From positions 368,501 to 432,500 of the forward strand of contig JAJTWR010000386.1 in the NCBI GenBank assembly GCA_021613335.1: a DNA stretch of 64,000 nt, in the 5' to 3' direction. Position numbers and translations under genes: made by a program. The DNA is from Whitmania pigra. Lineage: Eukaryota > Annelida > Clitellata > Hirudinida > Haemopidae. The notes below the pieces were generated by a model, which worked only from the letters and a program-made list of their open reading frames with translations, was not told the DNA's origin and ran no database searches. Shown one piece after another: positions 35,910 through 49,002 of this stretch (within the stretch, counting starts at the first letter, position 1; every line of letters starts with the position of its first letter).

Positions 35910-36112
35910 CTTTCGAGATGTCTGAACTTAACTTCTCATTGAATACTTTTATAGAGTAAATTGTCACGCTTGATGAAATTCTTGAGTTAATAAAACATTT
36001 TAAGATGGGTTTGTCATGGCCTCAACGTCTGCCATAAAACATAAAAAATGACTCCGTTTCCCCTAAACAGATGTGACACAACCATATTTCATCAATGATG
36101 TTCCATCGACGT
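35815..36112 (-). repeat. Duplicated promoter plus exon 1 segment, copy B
   Basis: Counterpart of 30774-31062. It includes the signal-peptide exon of the intact gene and about 200 bp of upstream flank. Divergence is mostly scattered substitutions, so the duplication is older than the R2-like insertion appears to be. Confidence 0.9.
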
Positions 36113-37281
36113 GAATGTAGGTCAAAAATTTGAAATTGCTAAGAAATTAATTATTTTCTTGTTGACAGTCCCAAGCATACACTTACCCATCAAATTGATC
36201 CAACCTATATGAATCTAATGAAAATAATGTAATTAATTAAGTAAAAGTTAGTAATTAACTTGTAATGCGTCTTGTGCTACCGCTTTGACTAAGAGATTGA
36301 CCAAATACACCGTTTATTTCCAATTTTACATCGAACATCGGAATATTAGCACCACATATTATAATAGCTTGTAGCACATGCATCTGAAGAAGACCTGCAT
36401 AGATGAATCATCAGGTGGCACTTGAAGAGCTCCAGAGTTGGTTGGGGTCTTACGAGGGATGGAGGTCTGCTCCAAACTATTACCAATTTATTTCGATTGG
36501 TTCAAAAGTAAAAATATCAACTGAAGTTTTTTTGCTTTCCTATTGATCCAACTGTGCAGCAATAACATGGTGTTGCCAGCTAAGTTCAGGTTATGCCTGC
36601 TGAAATATTTAGCATCGCACTGTATCTAAGCAAAAGTTAACCTAATATTTAAGTGCTTTGACAACTTGCTTGTAGAAAGGGTATATCGGAGAGTTTGCCA
36701 TTGTTTTTCGTATTTTAATACAAAATTTAAAAAACTCAAATAACCATTTTAGTTTTCGAGGCTGTAGATAAACCTTAGCATTTTCTGTCTTAAAGATTTT
36801 CATAGAATTAATTAAACAAAGCCACCTCCAAAATGTTAAAATCTATTGGACGGAATTCTATTTTATTGTAAAATATAGTCGAGGCGACTACTTCACAAAT
36901 GTTTGTTTATTGAATTTTATTCATTTTTATCTTCGATTAAAATTTCCTTCACCAATGAATCTTCAGAATATTCTCAAAGCTTTCACTTTTCATTCCTCAA
37001 CAAAAAATCTTGGAACAACGGAAACTACAAATTTACAATAAATATTTAAACATTACTGTATCTTAGGAAAAATTCCATGCTTATCAACTTTTAAAATTTT
37101 TTAAATTTTTAATTTTTGGAAAGATTGAAAATGAATTGTTAAATTTAATCATCTGTAAAAAAAACACGTCTCTTTTCAATTGTCCTCTCATACCCATCCA
37201 TCACCTCCTATCTACATATACTGTTGCCAACTTGTAAATTTGTTTCGAATAGTAAAGTTTGAAGTGTTTTGAAGTCATTTA
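36113..37281. other. AT-rich gap, no gene seen
   Basis: No coding phrase recognised on either strand; scattered A/T homopolymers only. It may hold introns of small minus-strand secreted-peptide genes, but no phased exon chain was found. Confidence 0.35.
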
Positions 37282-37365
37282 TCATTCGTTCCGCCAGCTG
37301 CACGAGTCACATGTTAGGTTTTTCATGACATTATATGCTTCGTCGCAAATGTCACAGAGGTTGTA
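37282..37365 (-). CDS. Possible orphan terminal exon, cysteine-rich peptide
   Basis: After a TTTATTTAG acceptor at 37366-37368, the minus strand reads YNLCDICDEAYNVMKNLTCD then SCSWRNE and stop (28 codons). The CDIC and CDSC pairs are unusual for random AT-rich DNA, and the neighbouring locus encodes cysteine-rich secreted peptides. The nearest upstream candidate (hydrophobic MFLAGLVAVLYLF near 37510-37570) does not join in a matching phase, so no complete gene can be built. Confidence 0.3.
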   Translation of the reverse strand, partial: YNLCDICDEAYNVMKNLTCDSCSWRNE

Positions 37366-38127
37366 CTAAATAAATAATAAACTATTTCCAATTTTATTAT
37401 TAATAATATTTTAATAAATATGTATTTTCCTCTCACATATATACATTTGTCTTATTCGGGAAAATAAAGTTATTAAAAATATTAATGGTATTGATAATCC
37501 CAACAAATAAGAACAAAAACTTTACTGATGCAGTTTATTGAATAAATATAACACTGCTACCAATCCAGCAAGAAACATACAAAAAACTCCTTAATATTTT
37601 GGAGATGTCGAGGCATATTTTAATAATAAATTATTTCAAAATTCATCTTATTTACCAAGAAATAATTTACCTTCCTAACGTCAGCATTCATTTACCCATC
37701 CATCACTCACACAGTTATCGTCAATTTTTGAAACAAAACGTCAAAAGTTTAATTACCAAATGTTATTTAATTGTTAGTTTAATATTATTTTTGAACTTTA
37801 TATATGAATGTGAAAATTACTTAAATTTCAGTATGTTATATTAGAACGTTTCTAAAGTTGATTTATAAATATGTATGTATGTGTGGCTATCCTCTCTTTT
37901 GTTCCAATGGGTACATCCAGTAACGCATAAACCCAAACCCTTCATGTGTTACGAAATCCACACTTAGTATAGCTTGTATGGTTCTTAAGTCAATCAGATG
38001 GCGCTGCATTAAAAAAAATATTTTTACCTGATCAATTGTCTCGGGTGCGATATTTTTATAAAACTTATTTATAAACATTCAAATGCGTAACTAAACGCAA
38101 TGTTGCGTCAAAATTTCAAAGCAAACT
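37366..38127. other. AT-rich gap, no gene seen
   Basis: No supported feature apart from the hydrophobic minus-strand frame near 37510-37570 mentioned for the orphan exon. Confidence 0.35.
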
Positions 38128-38880
38128 GTGATGAACTGTCAAGAGATTATAGATTTTGAACAAACGTACATTTATATTTTTAATTATTTAGATTACGTTA
38201 GATTTTACACCAATAAATCTGTAAAGCAATTGCAGGCGATTTCTTCAATACTTTATTTCGTAAATTCGTACCCATTCTTGAAGGGAAGAACTCTGTTACT
38301 CCTCTGTGGAGATTTTCGTCAAACTCTGCCCGTCATACCAAAGTCAACAACGGCCGATGAAATACATGCATGTTTAAAACATTCATTTTTATGGAGACAT
38401 ATACAAAAGATTACTTTAAAGCAATACTTTGAATACTTTGATTTACTCCAAACATTCCCGATGTTGGAATCTCTGTACAAACAGCTTCTTCCGGTTAAAA
38501 GAAAAATAGAGCTCATCAAAAATGAAGTCAGTCTTACTCAGCATCAGAAGCAAGAAATAATCGGCAATCTGATCTTCGACGATGGGAGCTCTTTTGACGA
38601 CCTGTGCATACATTTCACGGTTCCAGGCACAGATGTCGAACTTATTGATGGCGGACGTGATATCATACTCTCTCCATACAACATCGATTCCTATTTGGAA
38701 AAATTATGTGCCTTCAGAGCTCAACTCGATCCTGTGCATCAGTTTAAGGCTATCATAGAAAGATTTGATGAGGTTCTGTTTCCTGGGAAGGTTGATTTTC
38801 TTTAGCCAGAAGAACTAAAAAAAAGTATGTTGTTGTGATGAATTCCGGAGGTGGACCACGAAAGATTTGCGGAGCCATTT
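38128..38880 (+). pseudogene. Helitron helicase fragment fused to a HECT ubiquitin-ligase fragment
   Basis: One open frame (38128-38805, 225 codons) has two unrelated halves. About residues 50-97 carry the Pif1/Helitron helicase phrase LKGRTLLLLCGDFRQTLPVI followed by ADEIHACLKHSFLWRHIQKI. From about residue 105 it becomes part of a HECT domain of the TRIP12/UFD4 type: FPMLESLYKQLLPVKRK, SLTQHQKQEIIGNLIFDDGS, FDDLCIHFTVPG, VELIDGGRDI, then FDEVLFPGKVDFL. After the TAG at 38803-38805 the same frame continues with PEELKKSM, as in HECT proteins, then hits more stops. The catalytic C-lobe cysteine region is absent. Most likely a Helitron captured a host HECT gene piece and then decayed. Confidence 0.7.
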
Positions 38881-39099
38881 TGTAAGTACAACAATTCACG
38901 ACCAGTTCGACCGCTTTGAAAGTGCTAATATTAAGTCTTTGATAGTGAGAAATAAAGAGAGATATAGATAGTAGAATGATAGGATTAATCGCGCAAAGAT
39001 AATTCTCACAAAAAATTCTTGAAAAAATTAAAAAAAATGAAACTTTGAGGTACATTTATATACAATTTATATATTTAAAGAGCGAACTATCAAGTGGAA
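38881..39099. other. Short AT-rich spacer between relics
   Basis: Nothing recognised; it separates the HECT fragment from the hAT remnant. Confidence 0.35.
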
Positions 39100-39730
39100 T
39101 TTTTTAATGTTTTGTTAGATCAAGCAGTTATGTCACGTTGTTGACTGCACGTTTTGAGCAAATGGAATGTCATTTTGGTCTTTTTGGATTTCTGCATAAC
39201 ATCAAAAAAAATTGCAGAATGTTACGACCAAAACGATTTGATGAAGTGTTGCATGGATTTGAATATTACGATCAACATGCATCTGGTTGAGATATTGATC
39301 CGAAGAATTTATGTAGTGTCAAAAATTGCAAATATTTTCTAACATTGTTCCAGATACTGTTTCGTCTTCTCTTGATGCTTTACGTTTTATTTATGATCAC
39401 GGTTTGAATACTGCTGTTCCAAAATGTCACTAGAGTCCTTCGTATAGCATTGACAATTCCGATTACTGTTGCATCAGGGAAAAAGAATTTTTCCAAGTTG
39501 AAATTAATAAAAAACTATTTGAGGACTACTATGACGCAAGAACGCCTGAACAGTCTGGCAATGATATCTATCGAACGAGATATCGTACTGTCTCTGGATT
39601 ATTCACAATTTATTGCAGTCTTTGCTGCCATCAAAGCACGAAAAATTGATATTTTGTTGAAGGTTTATGACATCTGCACGAGTATGCTCATGTGCGCAAT
39701 AATATATGTGAGCATCTGTTCCTGATAATG
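39100..39730 (+). pseudogene. hAT-family transposase C-terminal remnant
   Basis: Across shifting frames the + strand spells LDQAVMS, then RFEQMECHFGLFGFLHN (about 39155-39205), RPKRFDEVLHGFEYY (about 39225-39270) and VLRIALTIPITVASGKKNFS. It continues as KLKLIKNYLRTTM, QERLNSLAMISIERD and IKARK. The last part (open at 39450-39725) is the hAT dimerisation domain found in TTF/ZMYM1-like transposase-derived proteins. The DNA-binding and catalytic N-terminal parts are missing, and at least three frame changes make it a dead copy. Confidence 0.85.
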
Positions 39731-40635
39731 TGAAGGTTTATAGATATAGATGTAGTAGTAGAACGATAGAATTAATCTTTATTGGCAGGCTTTTTTAAGC
39801 CAAGATTTCGGCAGTTTTGAAAAATTTTGACCCAATCTGGGTTTTGAGGTTATATGTTTGGAAATCTGGTTTTTTTTGGAAAAATAATTTTTGGGGTAAA
39901 AATAATATTCTGTAAGCTATGCAGTGCATATCGATTAGCTTTTGGTACTTTATCGCCATTGTTAAAACTTAAATTTGATTCCGACATTTTAGCATCTTTG
40001 TTATATAGACGGGCATATAGCAAATATTATTGTCAAACTGCCGTCTGCCAATATTAGTAATCACTCACTTTTCATCATGACAGAATATTGCAAAGCATTG
40101 AATAAATAAAAAAGAATAAATATTAATTTATGATAAGAAGTCCTTATTCTATTTCAGCATTCATTTCTTTTGCTCGGTTTTACTTGCTATTCTGTTACTA
40201 TGTTCAAAGACAATGCAATCGACCACTACCTATATCGTGCAACATTTCAAATTATGTTTTCAATCTTTAATCACCATCTATTCATTTAAATTATTCAACT
40301 TGTGACAGCGTAGAAGTTCGAGGTAATACGAGAAACCAAAATTAGCAACAAACACAATAGCATAACAACACAAACCACACGAAAACAGTGATTAGAAGGG
40401 AACGCGCGCACTCCTGGAAACATACATTTGGAAGAATCAATCCTAGGCCAAAACAACTCTCAAACTATGTATATAGCTATTTAAAATCTTAACACGTGAG
40501 GGGAAATTCCTTCTCCATTAAATCAAATAAATCACCGATCAATCATGTCTTTAAATTATTGAGCAGACAAACTAATTACATTCTCAAACAAATTATGGGG
40601 CAGTAATAACCAAACTCGTTCGAGATCAAATCGCA
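39731..40635. other. 3' flank of VMP1, no gene seen
   Basis: AT-rich. It probably includes the VMP1 3' UTR on the minus strand. A short + strand frame at 39854-40057 has no recognisable content. Confidence 0.4.
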
Positions 40636-43600
40636 TCATTTTCGGGTTTCTGGATCTTTCGTCGTCTGCTGCTGTCTTCTCTTGTACCTCTGCGCCAGCG
40701 TGTTCAGGCCAGAAATTACGAAACACAAGACGATGCCGGAGACGACGAGTTGGAAGATCATGGGCAGGAGGCCATCCTTTGCGAGTTAAAATGAAAATGT
40801 TAATTGATTTGTTGCTAATTTGAGAACATATTTAAAACTAATGATTATCAATGGTTGGATTCCCCACCTTGTCTCCAGGATGTCTCAACTTATACTTCTG
40901 CTTCTCCAAGAAGCTCTCAAAAGCAGGACCAACAACCTTCCCAACAACAGGAATACTCCTGGACACCATTAAAAATTAATTGTTAAAATTTGTTCATTCA
41001 TTAACAGCATAAATGATAGGTTAGTGTAATCATATCATATTAAATCATATGATGATATATCTTCACTCACTTGATCACTGTTATGCCCGTTTGGAAGTGA
41101 TGTTCACTGAAGACAAAAATGACAAACAGTGTCTGGAAAGGAAAGATTAACATACATATCAATACATATCATCAAGGAAATCTAAACACAAACATACTAT
41201 CAAGGAATAGGAATGCATTTGAAAGTTTTTAATGTTATACAATCGCTATTTTAGCGGTTGCACCCGATTTCTATATTAATATTAAACAGGTGCTCCAATA
41301 AACCTTAACAAACCTGTATTGACATCTTGATGATGGACTTTCCAATCAGCGTAGCACCAAAGAAGGTCCAGAAAGGTATCAAGAAGTGGCCGCATGTCAC
41401 TCCAGCCAAGTCGTACAGGGGATTTGGTACCTGGATCACGGAAAACATTGTTATTAAACAATGAACGTAATAATTTGATTTTAATGACAATTTAATAAGA
41501 TTTTTTGGATTTAAAAAAAAAAGTTAAAATGCTTACTGAAGCACAGAGCAATATGCCGAAGAATCCAATCTTATTGACAAGATCCTGGATGAAAATCTTA
41601 CACCTGTCTTTTAAAGCCTGCAAAATAAAACAAAAATTATGATGGTTTCAAAACAATTTACTTTACCAAGAAATAATTTGAATTGTATTTAATAATCAAT
41701 ATATGACTAATGTACAAATAATATCATGTTTGCATTTGTAATTTCAATTACATTACACATGTGTGCTTTTTAACAATTGATAACGTTAACAAAATAACAT
41801 CAGCAGCAATGATAACAGTAATAAATGATTAGCACAAAACAAATTTCTGAACAAAAACAAAGAATCTAAAAACAGCAAAAATGCCAAAGAATACCAACCA
41901 GTTCTGACGGTCTCCTCCTTCTCAGCTCCTCGATTTCTGCTTCCTCTTCGTCCACCTGTCCTGACAACCTGCACGTTCGAGCCATGAAGTACGGGGGAAG
42001 TTCACCAATGGCCGTTCCAGCCCCCTAAACACAGACGGCGCAGATGTAAAGTCAACTCGAATGATTCACACAATACAGATCAATCAAATGCTAATAATTA
42101 CAATAATGACAATAATATACTATAAAAATATTATATTAAAATATAAATGTTATGATCTGAAAAACTCTTCCACCAATTACTCACCCACATGAAGCACTCC
42201 CATATGACCTTGTACATGATCACCCATGGGGTTACAACACTGGTCTCATCTGGACACACCATCCTGCAAGACAATTTAACTGTTCAATTTAACAGCCTAT
42301 AATATTAGTTTAACACAAAATAACAGTAAGATGAAAATTGGCAAAGTAAAAAGTAATTATTAGAAGAAATGGCAATTCCCAGTTATTAATAACATCCAGT
42401 CACAAATTTTAATAACACAATAACAATAGTAAATAAATATTGATACAACAAATCACATCACGAAGCTACAAAGAATATTCTGACGATACCTGTCCGGATA
42501 TGGTGGCTCCAAAAAGTCCACTGATCCACACTCGTAGGCTGCCAATGTGACACTGATGACGTGAGGTGCCTAATGACGAAATGATCAACAAGTTGTTACA
42601 AAAATCAATAAATGTAATTTATCAAAAGTTATCATTAAACAACAAATCTAGTTTAATCAGTTTTAAAACAGATCCTTAACAACCGATGGAACTATAAAAT
42701 TTTAATAAATATTAATAATATTATAATTAAATATTTAATGAATATTAATAATATTTTAATTAAATATATATTAATAATATTTTAATTAAATATATATTAA
42801 TAATATTTTAATTAAGCATAACGAAAACAAAACCCACCAAGTAAAGAACGAAGGTGTGGAGACCAAATCCGAAGCCCACCGAGGACAAGAACCCCAACCC
42901 CAGCCAGTACAGGGACCACCAGATGTTCTTTCTTAGAACGAAGAATACCTTTGACAAAACAAATTTTAAATTCAAGCATTTAGAATTTTTGCAAAAACTA
43001 CTGTCACGATAATAATGATAATATTAATAATACTGCCTGCAAAAATGTATCGTGTGATTGATATTTGAACCTTAGGATTGGAAATATCATGACATTTCAA
43101 AGAAATAGGCTAAACTATGCAATTATGATGAAACGCCATTCTAGTGCTGCCTTGCAAAGTGGGCGATTATTAAGCAAGCTATGAATAACGACATTGCATC
43201 GTATAATATTTACAAATCACATATGAGCAACAACGAACAAAAATGCACAAAATCTATAATATCGCCAATACAATTAATAATATATGAATGTTTAAATCAA
43301 TAATAAACATATCAATGTGTAAATCGATGCTTCTCAACAAACCTGTTGGTGGGTGCCTGGCGTCAGACTCAGAAAGTACAAAATCGCCGTGATTGTGGCA
43401 AACAACGCAAGTCTTTTTTTCGTCAACAATCCAATTATACTGTTAACAATTAAAGTGTGATATTCAGATTATCATAGTGCATTTCACAATGTAAAATAAC
43501 AGATTTATAAAACAACAAGAAAGTCTAGGAATTAAAACAATGTTCAAATCACAAGTAATACTCACTAAAACCACAAATCTCCTAAAAGACAAAACATTTC

Positions 43601-43747
43601 TCTAATGGCATAGTAAGAAGTTAGAATTGGCTTCCTCCACAATACGATGTCTGAAACTTCTACAGGTGATTGGACCGTGTTTTGTTGAACCGTATTCTCC
43701 ATTGAAGAGCTTGGTGGAGATCTGCTCTTCTTATCCTTCCTTTTCAT
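40636..43747 (-). CDS. VMP1: Vacuole membrane protein 1 (ER scramblase, autophagy)
   Basis: Multispanning ER membrane protein of the VTT/DedA family, a lipid scramblase needed for autophagosome formation and ER contact-site release. Eleven phased exons: 43747-43566, 43439-43343, 42948-42838, 42569-42490, 42263-42185, 42024-41899, 41617-41537, 41430-41314, 41132-41071, 40958-40868 and 40776-40636. They give 388 residues (human 406). Landmarks are [71 protein letters not shown], and an acidic Glu/Arg loop ([15 protein letters not shown]). The VTT core is [20 protein letters not shown] then [15 protein letters not shown], followed by [13 protein letters not shown] and a final hydrophobic helix. 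The N-terminus is shorter than in vertebrates. Head to head with THADA. Confidence 0.97.
42700..42815. repeat. 28-bp AT tandem repeat in a VMP1 intron
   Basis: Three to four copies of AATATTTTAATTAAATATAT followed by ATTAAT, close to the acceptor side of the exon at 42838. It is highly palindromic. Confidence 0.75.
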
Positions 43748-45073
43748 TCTTTATTCAGTTTTGTGGCTGATCGAGATTATTTTTTTATTAGTCCTATTTT
43801 GTATTGTAAATTAACAAATGCAAATATTAAAAGGATCTCGAGACACCAAACAAATGAACAATAGATGTACAAAAGAATGGCAATGAAATATAAAAATATA
43901 TATGGTAACGCAATGATGCCGGTTTGCCGACCTTATGAATTAATCATTACGAGTAATAAAGTAGAATTTACAATAAAATAATAAGATAAATATTTATAAG
44001 CGATAAAGTTTTGTAAAATTCAAAACCAACCTTGTAAATATGATCTTCAATGGACTAAAGTGATTGCAAGGCACCTGGAGAATGCGGCGGGCGTGTTCGG
44101 TGTTAAATAAACAATATTAAAAGTCCATTGCAGCAAGGACACCAAAAAACAAGAATCTATCCAATTTTAAAAGTTTATTTCTTAAATTTATTTATTATAT
44201 TTATGTCAATACATGTTTATTTTGATTGTGTTTATTATTTTGTCTTCAAGATATTGTAAAACAATTTACGTGGGGTCACCCACAAAAGACGTTCGCAAGT
44301 GGGGAGGAGAAGGGGTAAATGTTTTTGGAGAATCCATACTTTTCTTTCATAATCTGTTATTTACATTAACGAAAATTTGAAAAAATCTTTGGAAAGAGTT
44401 CAAAAGAGGCGTACCTGACTAAATCAATCACCGGCAATCAAGAAAAAACATTATTGATTACAATTTTAACAGATCGACTAAAAACGGATTTTTCTTTGGC
44501 AAAAAATGTTTATTTATTTAAATAAATGGTTTTGCTTAATTATTTTAATGTCCGAGAATGGATAGGAGGTACAATACCTGACATTTTTGGGACCGGGAGG
44601 GGACCCCCGTCAAAAATCGGCAAATGTTTGCGGACATATTTTATGAACGACCCCTCATCCTAAACAGAATAGATCATGTGTCAGCCCATCAAGTCACCAA
44701 GAGCCAATGAAACTTCTACACGGTCACAATCAGTGTTTAAATAATATTCTTATAAATTTTAAATAATCTTTTACCGTGAGTGTTTATTGTATTGTCTTTG
44801 TAGTATTTCCTCAACAAGAAATTCTTAAAAGGAGAATTCAAAAGTAATTGCTTAGAGTGGTCACGGTGCGAATTCTAAAAACAAACAAATTAAATAAAAG
44901 TAAAAAGTTTTGATCAACTCTTCAGAATCAATTGGCAGCTAATTCTCCTAAAAAATATTTGACTTTTACTGTATTTACAAAGAATCAAAATATAGTGTTT
45001 TGTTGGACGATATTAAGGAAAGGCGTGAAGTGCGGACCAAGTTGAATAAATAAGTTTTGCATAGTTTTTAATT
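43748..45073. promoter_or_regulatory. Intergenic region between divergent VMP1 and THADA
   Basis: 1.3 kb between two start codons pointing away from each other; it must contain both promoters. A GC-rich stretch (GGAGAATGCGGCGGGCGTG near 44080-44100) may mark a VMP1 non-coding first exon or core promoter. A second GC patch lies at 44585-44625. No TATA box is obvious. Confidence 0.4.
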
Positions 45074-48000
45074 ATGACATCAGGTGATCACAGTGTTTTT
45101 ATGGAAAATCTTTGCAATTGTTTTATTTTGATATGCTTGCCATTTTACAGAAAGTTTATTCGATCGAGAACACTTCTACTCATTGACTTTACCAGAGAAA
45201 CAATACTTGTTGCGAAATGTAATTTTTTATTAGTTTAAATAAAAATATCATCTCATGATGTTTGTTCTATCCTTGTAGTTATCTCAAAAAGTTAAGCACG
45301 GAGCTGTGGATATATGTCAAAAAGGTGCCCTAATAAAGACATTGGCTTTAATTTATTTTGAAAACGATGACAAAGATTTAAGAAAGTTATTGTCGAGGTA
45401 TATACGGCTAGACCACAGTGCTAAATATCTAACAATAGCGAGACTCAATGTATATTTAGTCTCTGGCAGGCATTTCCATCGCAAGATGAAGAAGAGATTT
45501 CCAATTCCATCCTTCACTTGGTTGAAAATTGTTTAAAGTCGTCATCAGATGACAGAACTATTGGAACTTCCTGCATTGAAAAACTTTCATCACTTTTGTC
45601 CAATTTTCCTCTTGGTATTATTGTTCTTTGTTAATAACACTCTGATGGTTATTAATAAGTTTTGTAATAATACTTGATATTTTTATGAATAACGTACATA
45701 GTCATAGAATTTTAATCTGTGATATTTAATGTCATAATTGGTCAAATCATAAATTATTGTTTTATATTTTAAAACAGGTGAGAAGAACATATTAAAATGT
45801 CTTAACAGAGGTTATTATTAATATTATTCCTTATTAACAATTGACTTGTTTGAAGATTCTTTGGAATTTAAAATCTACCTTAAAATTAAAATTTAATGTA
45901 CTTTTGTTCAGTGCTTGGTCTTTGTGTAAACAATGTCAGAGTTCTTGACTTGAAACTGAGGTAAGATTGACTAACAATTGACTTAAACTGTTGAACAAAA
46001 TTAAATGCATAATTTATTATTAATCCACACTATTGATGTCATTATTATTAACAATACCTATTCTCATTCAATTAGCTTACCTGAGGTTATAAAATTGTAT
46101 TAAATTATTCATATTTGTTCCTGAGATAACACTTCAAGCATGGATTTCTGTTCAACCTATATAACCTCTCTCAAATCTTGGTCAATTTATTAATTTATTT
46201 AAAAGAATTCTTTTAAAGTTATTAAAAACAAAAATGTATAAAAAAAGCTTCTTATTAGAGAGAAATCAAAGAGCCTGACCGAAAAGGACGTTGCAATGTC
46301 TGAAGTGTTATTCAGCATTCAATTCGTCAACAAACTGCTGAACAGACATTTGGAAGTTGGAGGAGAAGCAGAAAATGAAATTAAAATGAACAACAACAAC
46401 TCTGAGGATTTGAAACTCGTCTGCTTCGAACTATTTGGATTCTTCATGAACTTACTGAGTGAAGGTGAGTTGGATGTTGGTAAATGATATGGATTAATAG
46501 AGTTATTATTATTATTATTATTATTGTTATTGTTATTGCCAGTAGTATAATTTATTGTTTGATGGGATATTTTGCAACGATTTGTATAGTTATTTGCGTA
46601 ATGCATGGTGATTGCTTTATCACGTTTAAATAACCTTTCACTGCACTAATAATAATAGTGACAATAGTTTAACTACTCATGTAAATCATTTATTTTTAAA
46701 TGGTTATTTTTAATAACGATTAAGTGATCAGATAACAACTCCGATATACATAAGTTGACTTTTTAATCAGAGTTGTACTACATGGATTGTCTCATTGCAT
46801 CATCTATTGGAATAACCCTTTTGTTGAAAACATTTTCTTCTGCAACTCGAGGAATTGAAGTATGTTTTCAATACAGCCAGAAGCAAGATATATTGCTATT
46901 AAAGCTTAATATTAATAATTGGTTAACATTAATATAACCATTAGTTTACATATTAATTATTAACAACCTGAAATCATTTATTATTACTAATGAATTAAAT
47001 AATACATTAATTAGATTGAATTTCAATCAAGTCATTGTTCCCATGCAGACACCATTCATCTCGCAAGACAGTGGAGTTTCCATTTCTATCAAAATACCTC
47101 AGTTTCTCCATGAGCATCTCGACGGAGGAAGATTGCGCCAAACTCCGATGGCTTCCAAGATCTGCTTCATAAATGCCTTCGCCTCCGTTATTCCAATCAA
47201 CTCACTATCGTCATCATCATCATCATCACTTCTTGTTTCCAACGACTCCAGCAGTTCCATTTTACTGGCCCTCGTTCAAGAACTGCTGGGATTCGATGTT
47301 AGGTGAGAGATGAAGGCATCATTGCATGTGAAATTTTTTACAATTATTTTATCATTTATTTATCACTTTATAAGTTGTAAAGGAAATTAATTCATACAAC
47401 TGATTGTAACCATGGGAAGTGCAGGAGCTTGCTTACAACATTATTTTCAGGTCCATGTCATCCAATTGCAAGCTGGTTCACTCTAGAACCATCATGGCTC
47501 TCTCAACGAGGATCAGGTAATCCAATATTTTTCTAGCAGTGATTTTATCTCTTAATAATCAATATCAGACAATTTAATTAGTCTGTGACCTCGCACTATC
47601 AGGCACCATGTCGAGGCAACCTCTGCGAACCCTGTTGTTGACCTGTCGCGCTTGTTTTCGAGCTGCTCGGATATTTTCCACCATTTGGTCGACCACTTAC
47701 TCCATCATCTTGATGATCCAACAGATGTGAGCTTATTTAATTTATGACACACTTTCTGCTTCATCAATTGATTATTTATTATTATTATTATTTATTACTA
47801 ATATTACATTTATGATTATTATTGTTGTCGTATAATTTTGAGCAAATGGTTTAATGACATTTGCAAATATTTAGGTCATCAAGCATCAATCTAGGATCTC
47901 ATTGGACAACATTATTTTCTGTCACACAAAACTAGAGCAGTCAGGTAAGACATTGTTACCCCTTTTTGTTTTTTAAAGCCAACTTAAAAATGCTGCCAAT

Positions 48001-48960
48001 TTAATCTTAACATTTATTTGTTATAGCAAATACTGAGAGCACCTTCTTACACAGCCTGGTTGAGAAACATCTGAATGATTTTGATTGGTCGATTTCCAAC
48101 AAATACTCGGCACTCGTCTGCCTCATTAAATATGTTGGAGCTGAGAAGTTTAGGCTCTTACGTCCATCATTGATTCAAAATTTATTGGTTGCTCTCGATG
48201 ACCAATCAATGGCTTGCCATGTGAGTGATTACAAAACATTTAAGCTTATGGTACTATACAAATAAACATATCTTATATTATCTTATTTAAATGCCAAATA
48301 AACAAGGATAATGTACTAATATAAGAAAATGTTGTCGCTAATGAATTATTATTAATATTATGTTAATCTAAAGCGTTTTAATAAGTTGATAATGCATTTA
48401 ATTTTAATTAATCAGTTATTCATAACATCCAGGTAACTTCATTTTTTGACGAACTATGGAGCAATAGTTTCGAAGAAGTAAAGAAATCAATGAACGACAG
48501 AGTCATGAGGGACTGGTTTGAGGTGTGGATCGAACCTGTATTGAAGACACTTCAGAAGGGAAGCCACAACCAACGAATCTGTATTGCACAGGTGTGAATC
48601 ATGTTTTTTTTAACCATTTTTATTTTTTACTCAATATTTTATTCAATATTAATGCAATGATTAAAAAAATTAAGTACATTGTCTTGAACTGCTATTATTT
48701 ATTTTAAATCTGTTATTGTAACATAATATTATTATTATTATTGTTATTAAGTACCTTCTGCCAAAGTTGTTCATGAATAACGAAGAATGTTTGGAGTACC
48801 TGATCTCTCTGCTAACAGTCAATGATGAAGGTGGGATTTCATTAGTAAACCATTATCAGATATTAATATGATTCATTTGAATTGTTTGTATTAAATATTA
48901 AAAATAATAACAGTTATAATAATAATAACAATGAGTATGCTATTATTATTATTATTATTA

Positions 48961-49002
<42 letters not shown>

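Noticed and set aside
47016..47048. Starting the THADA exon at 47015 after TTAATTAG
   Set aside because: That border puts the exon out of phase with the previous exon and meets a stop. The acceptor CCCATGCAG at 47048 keeps the frame.
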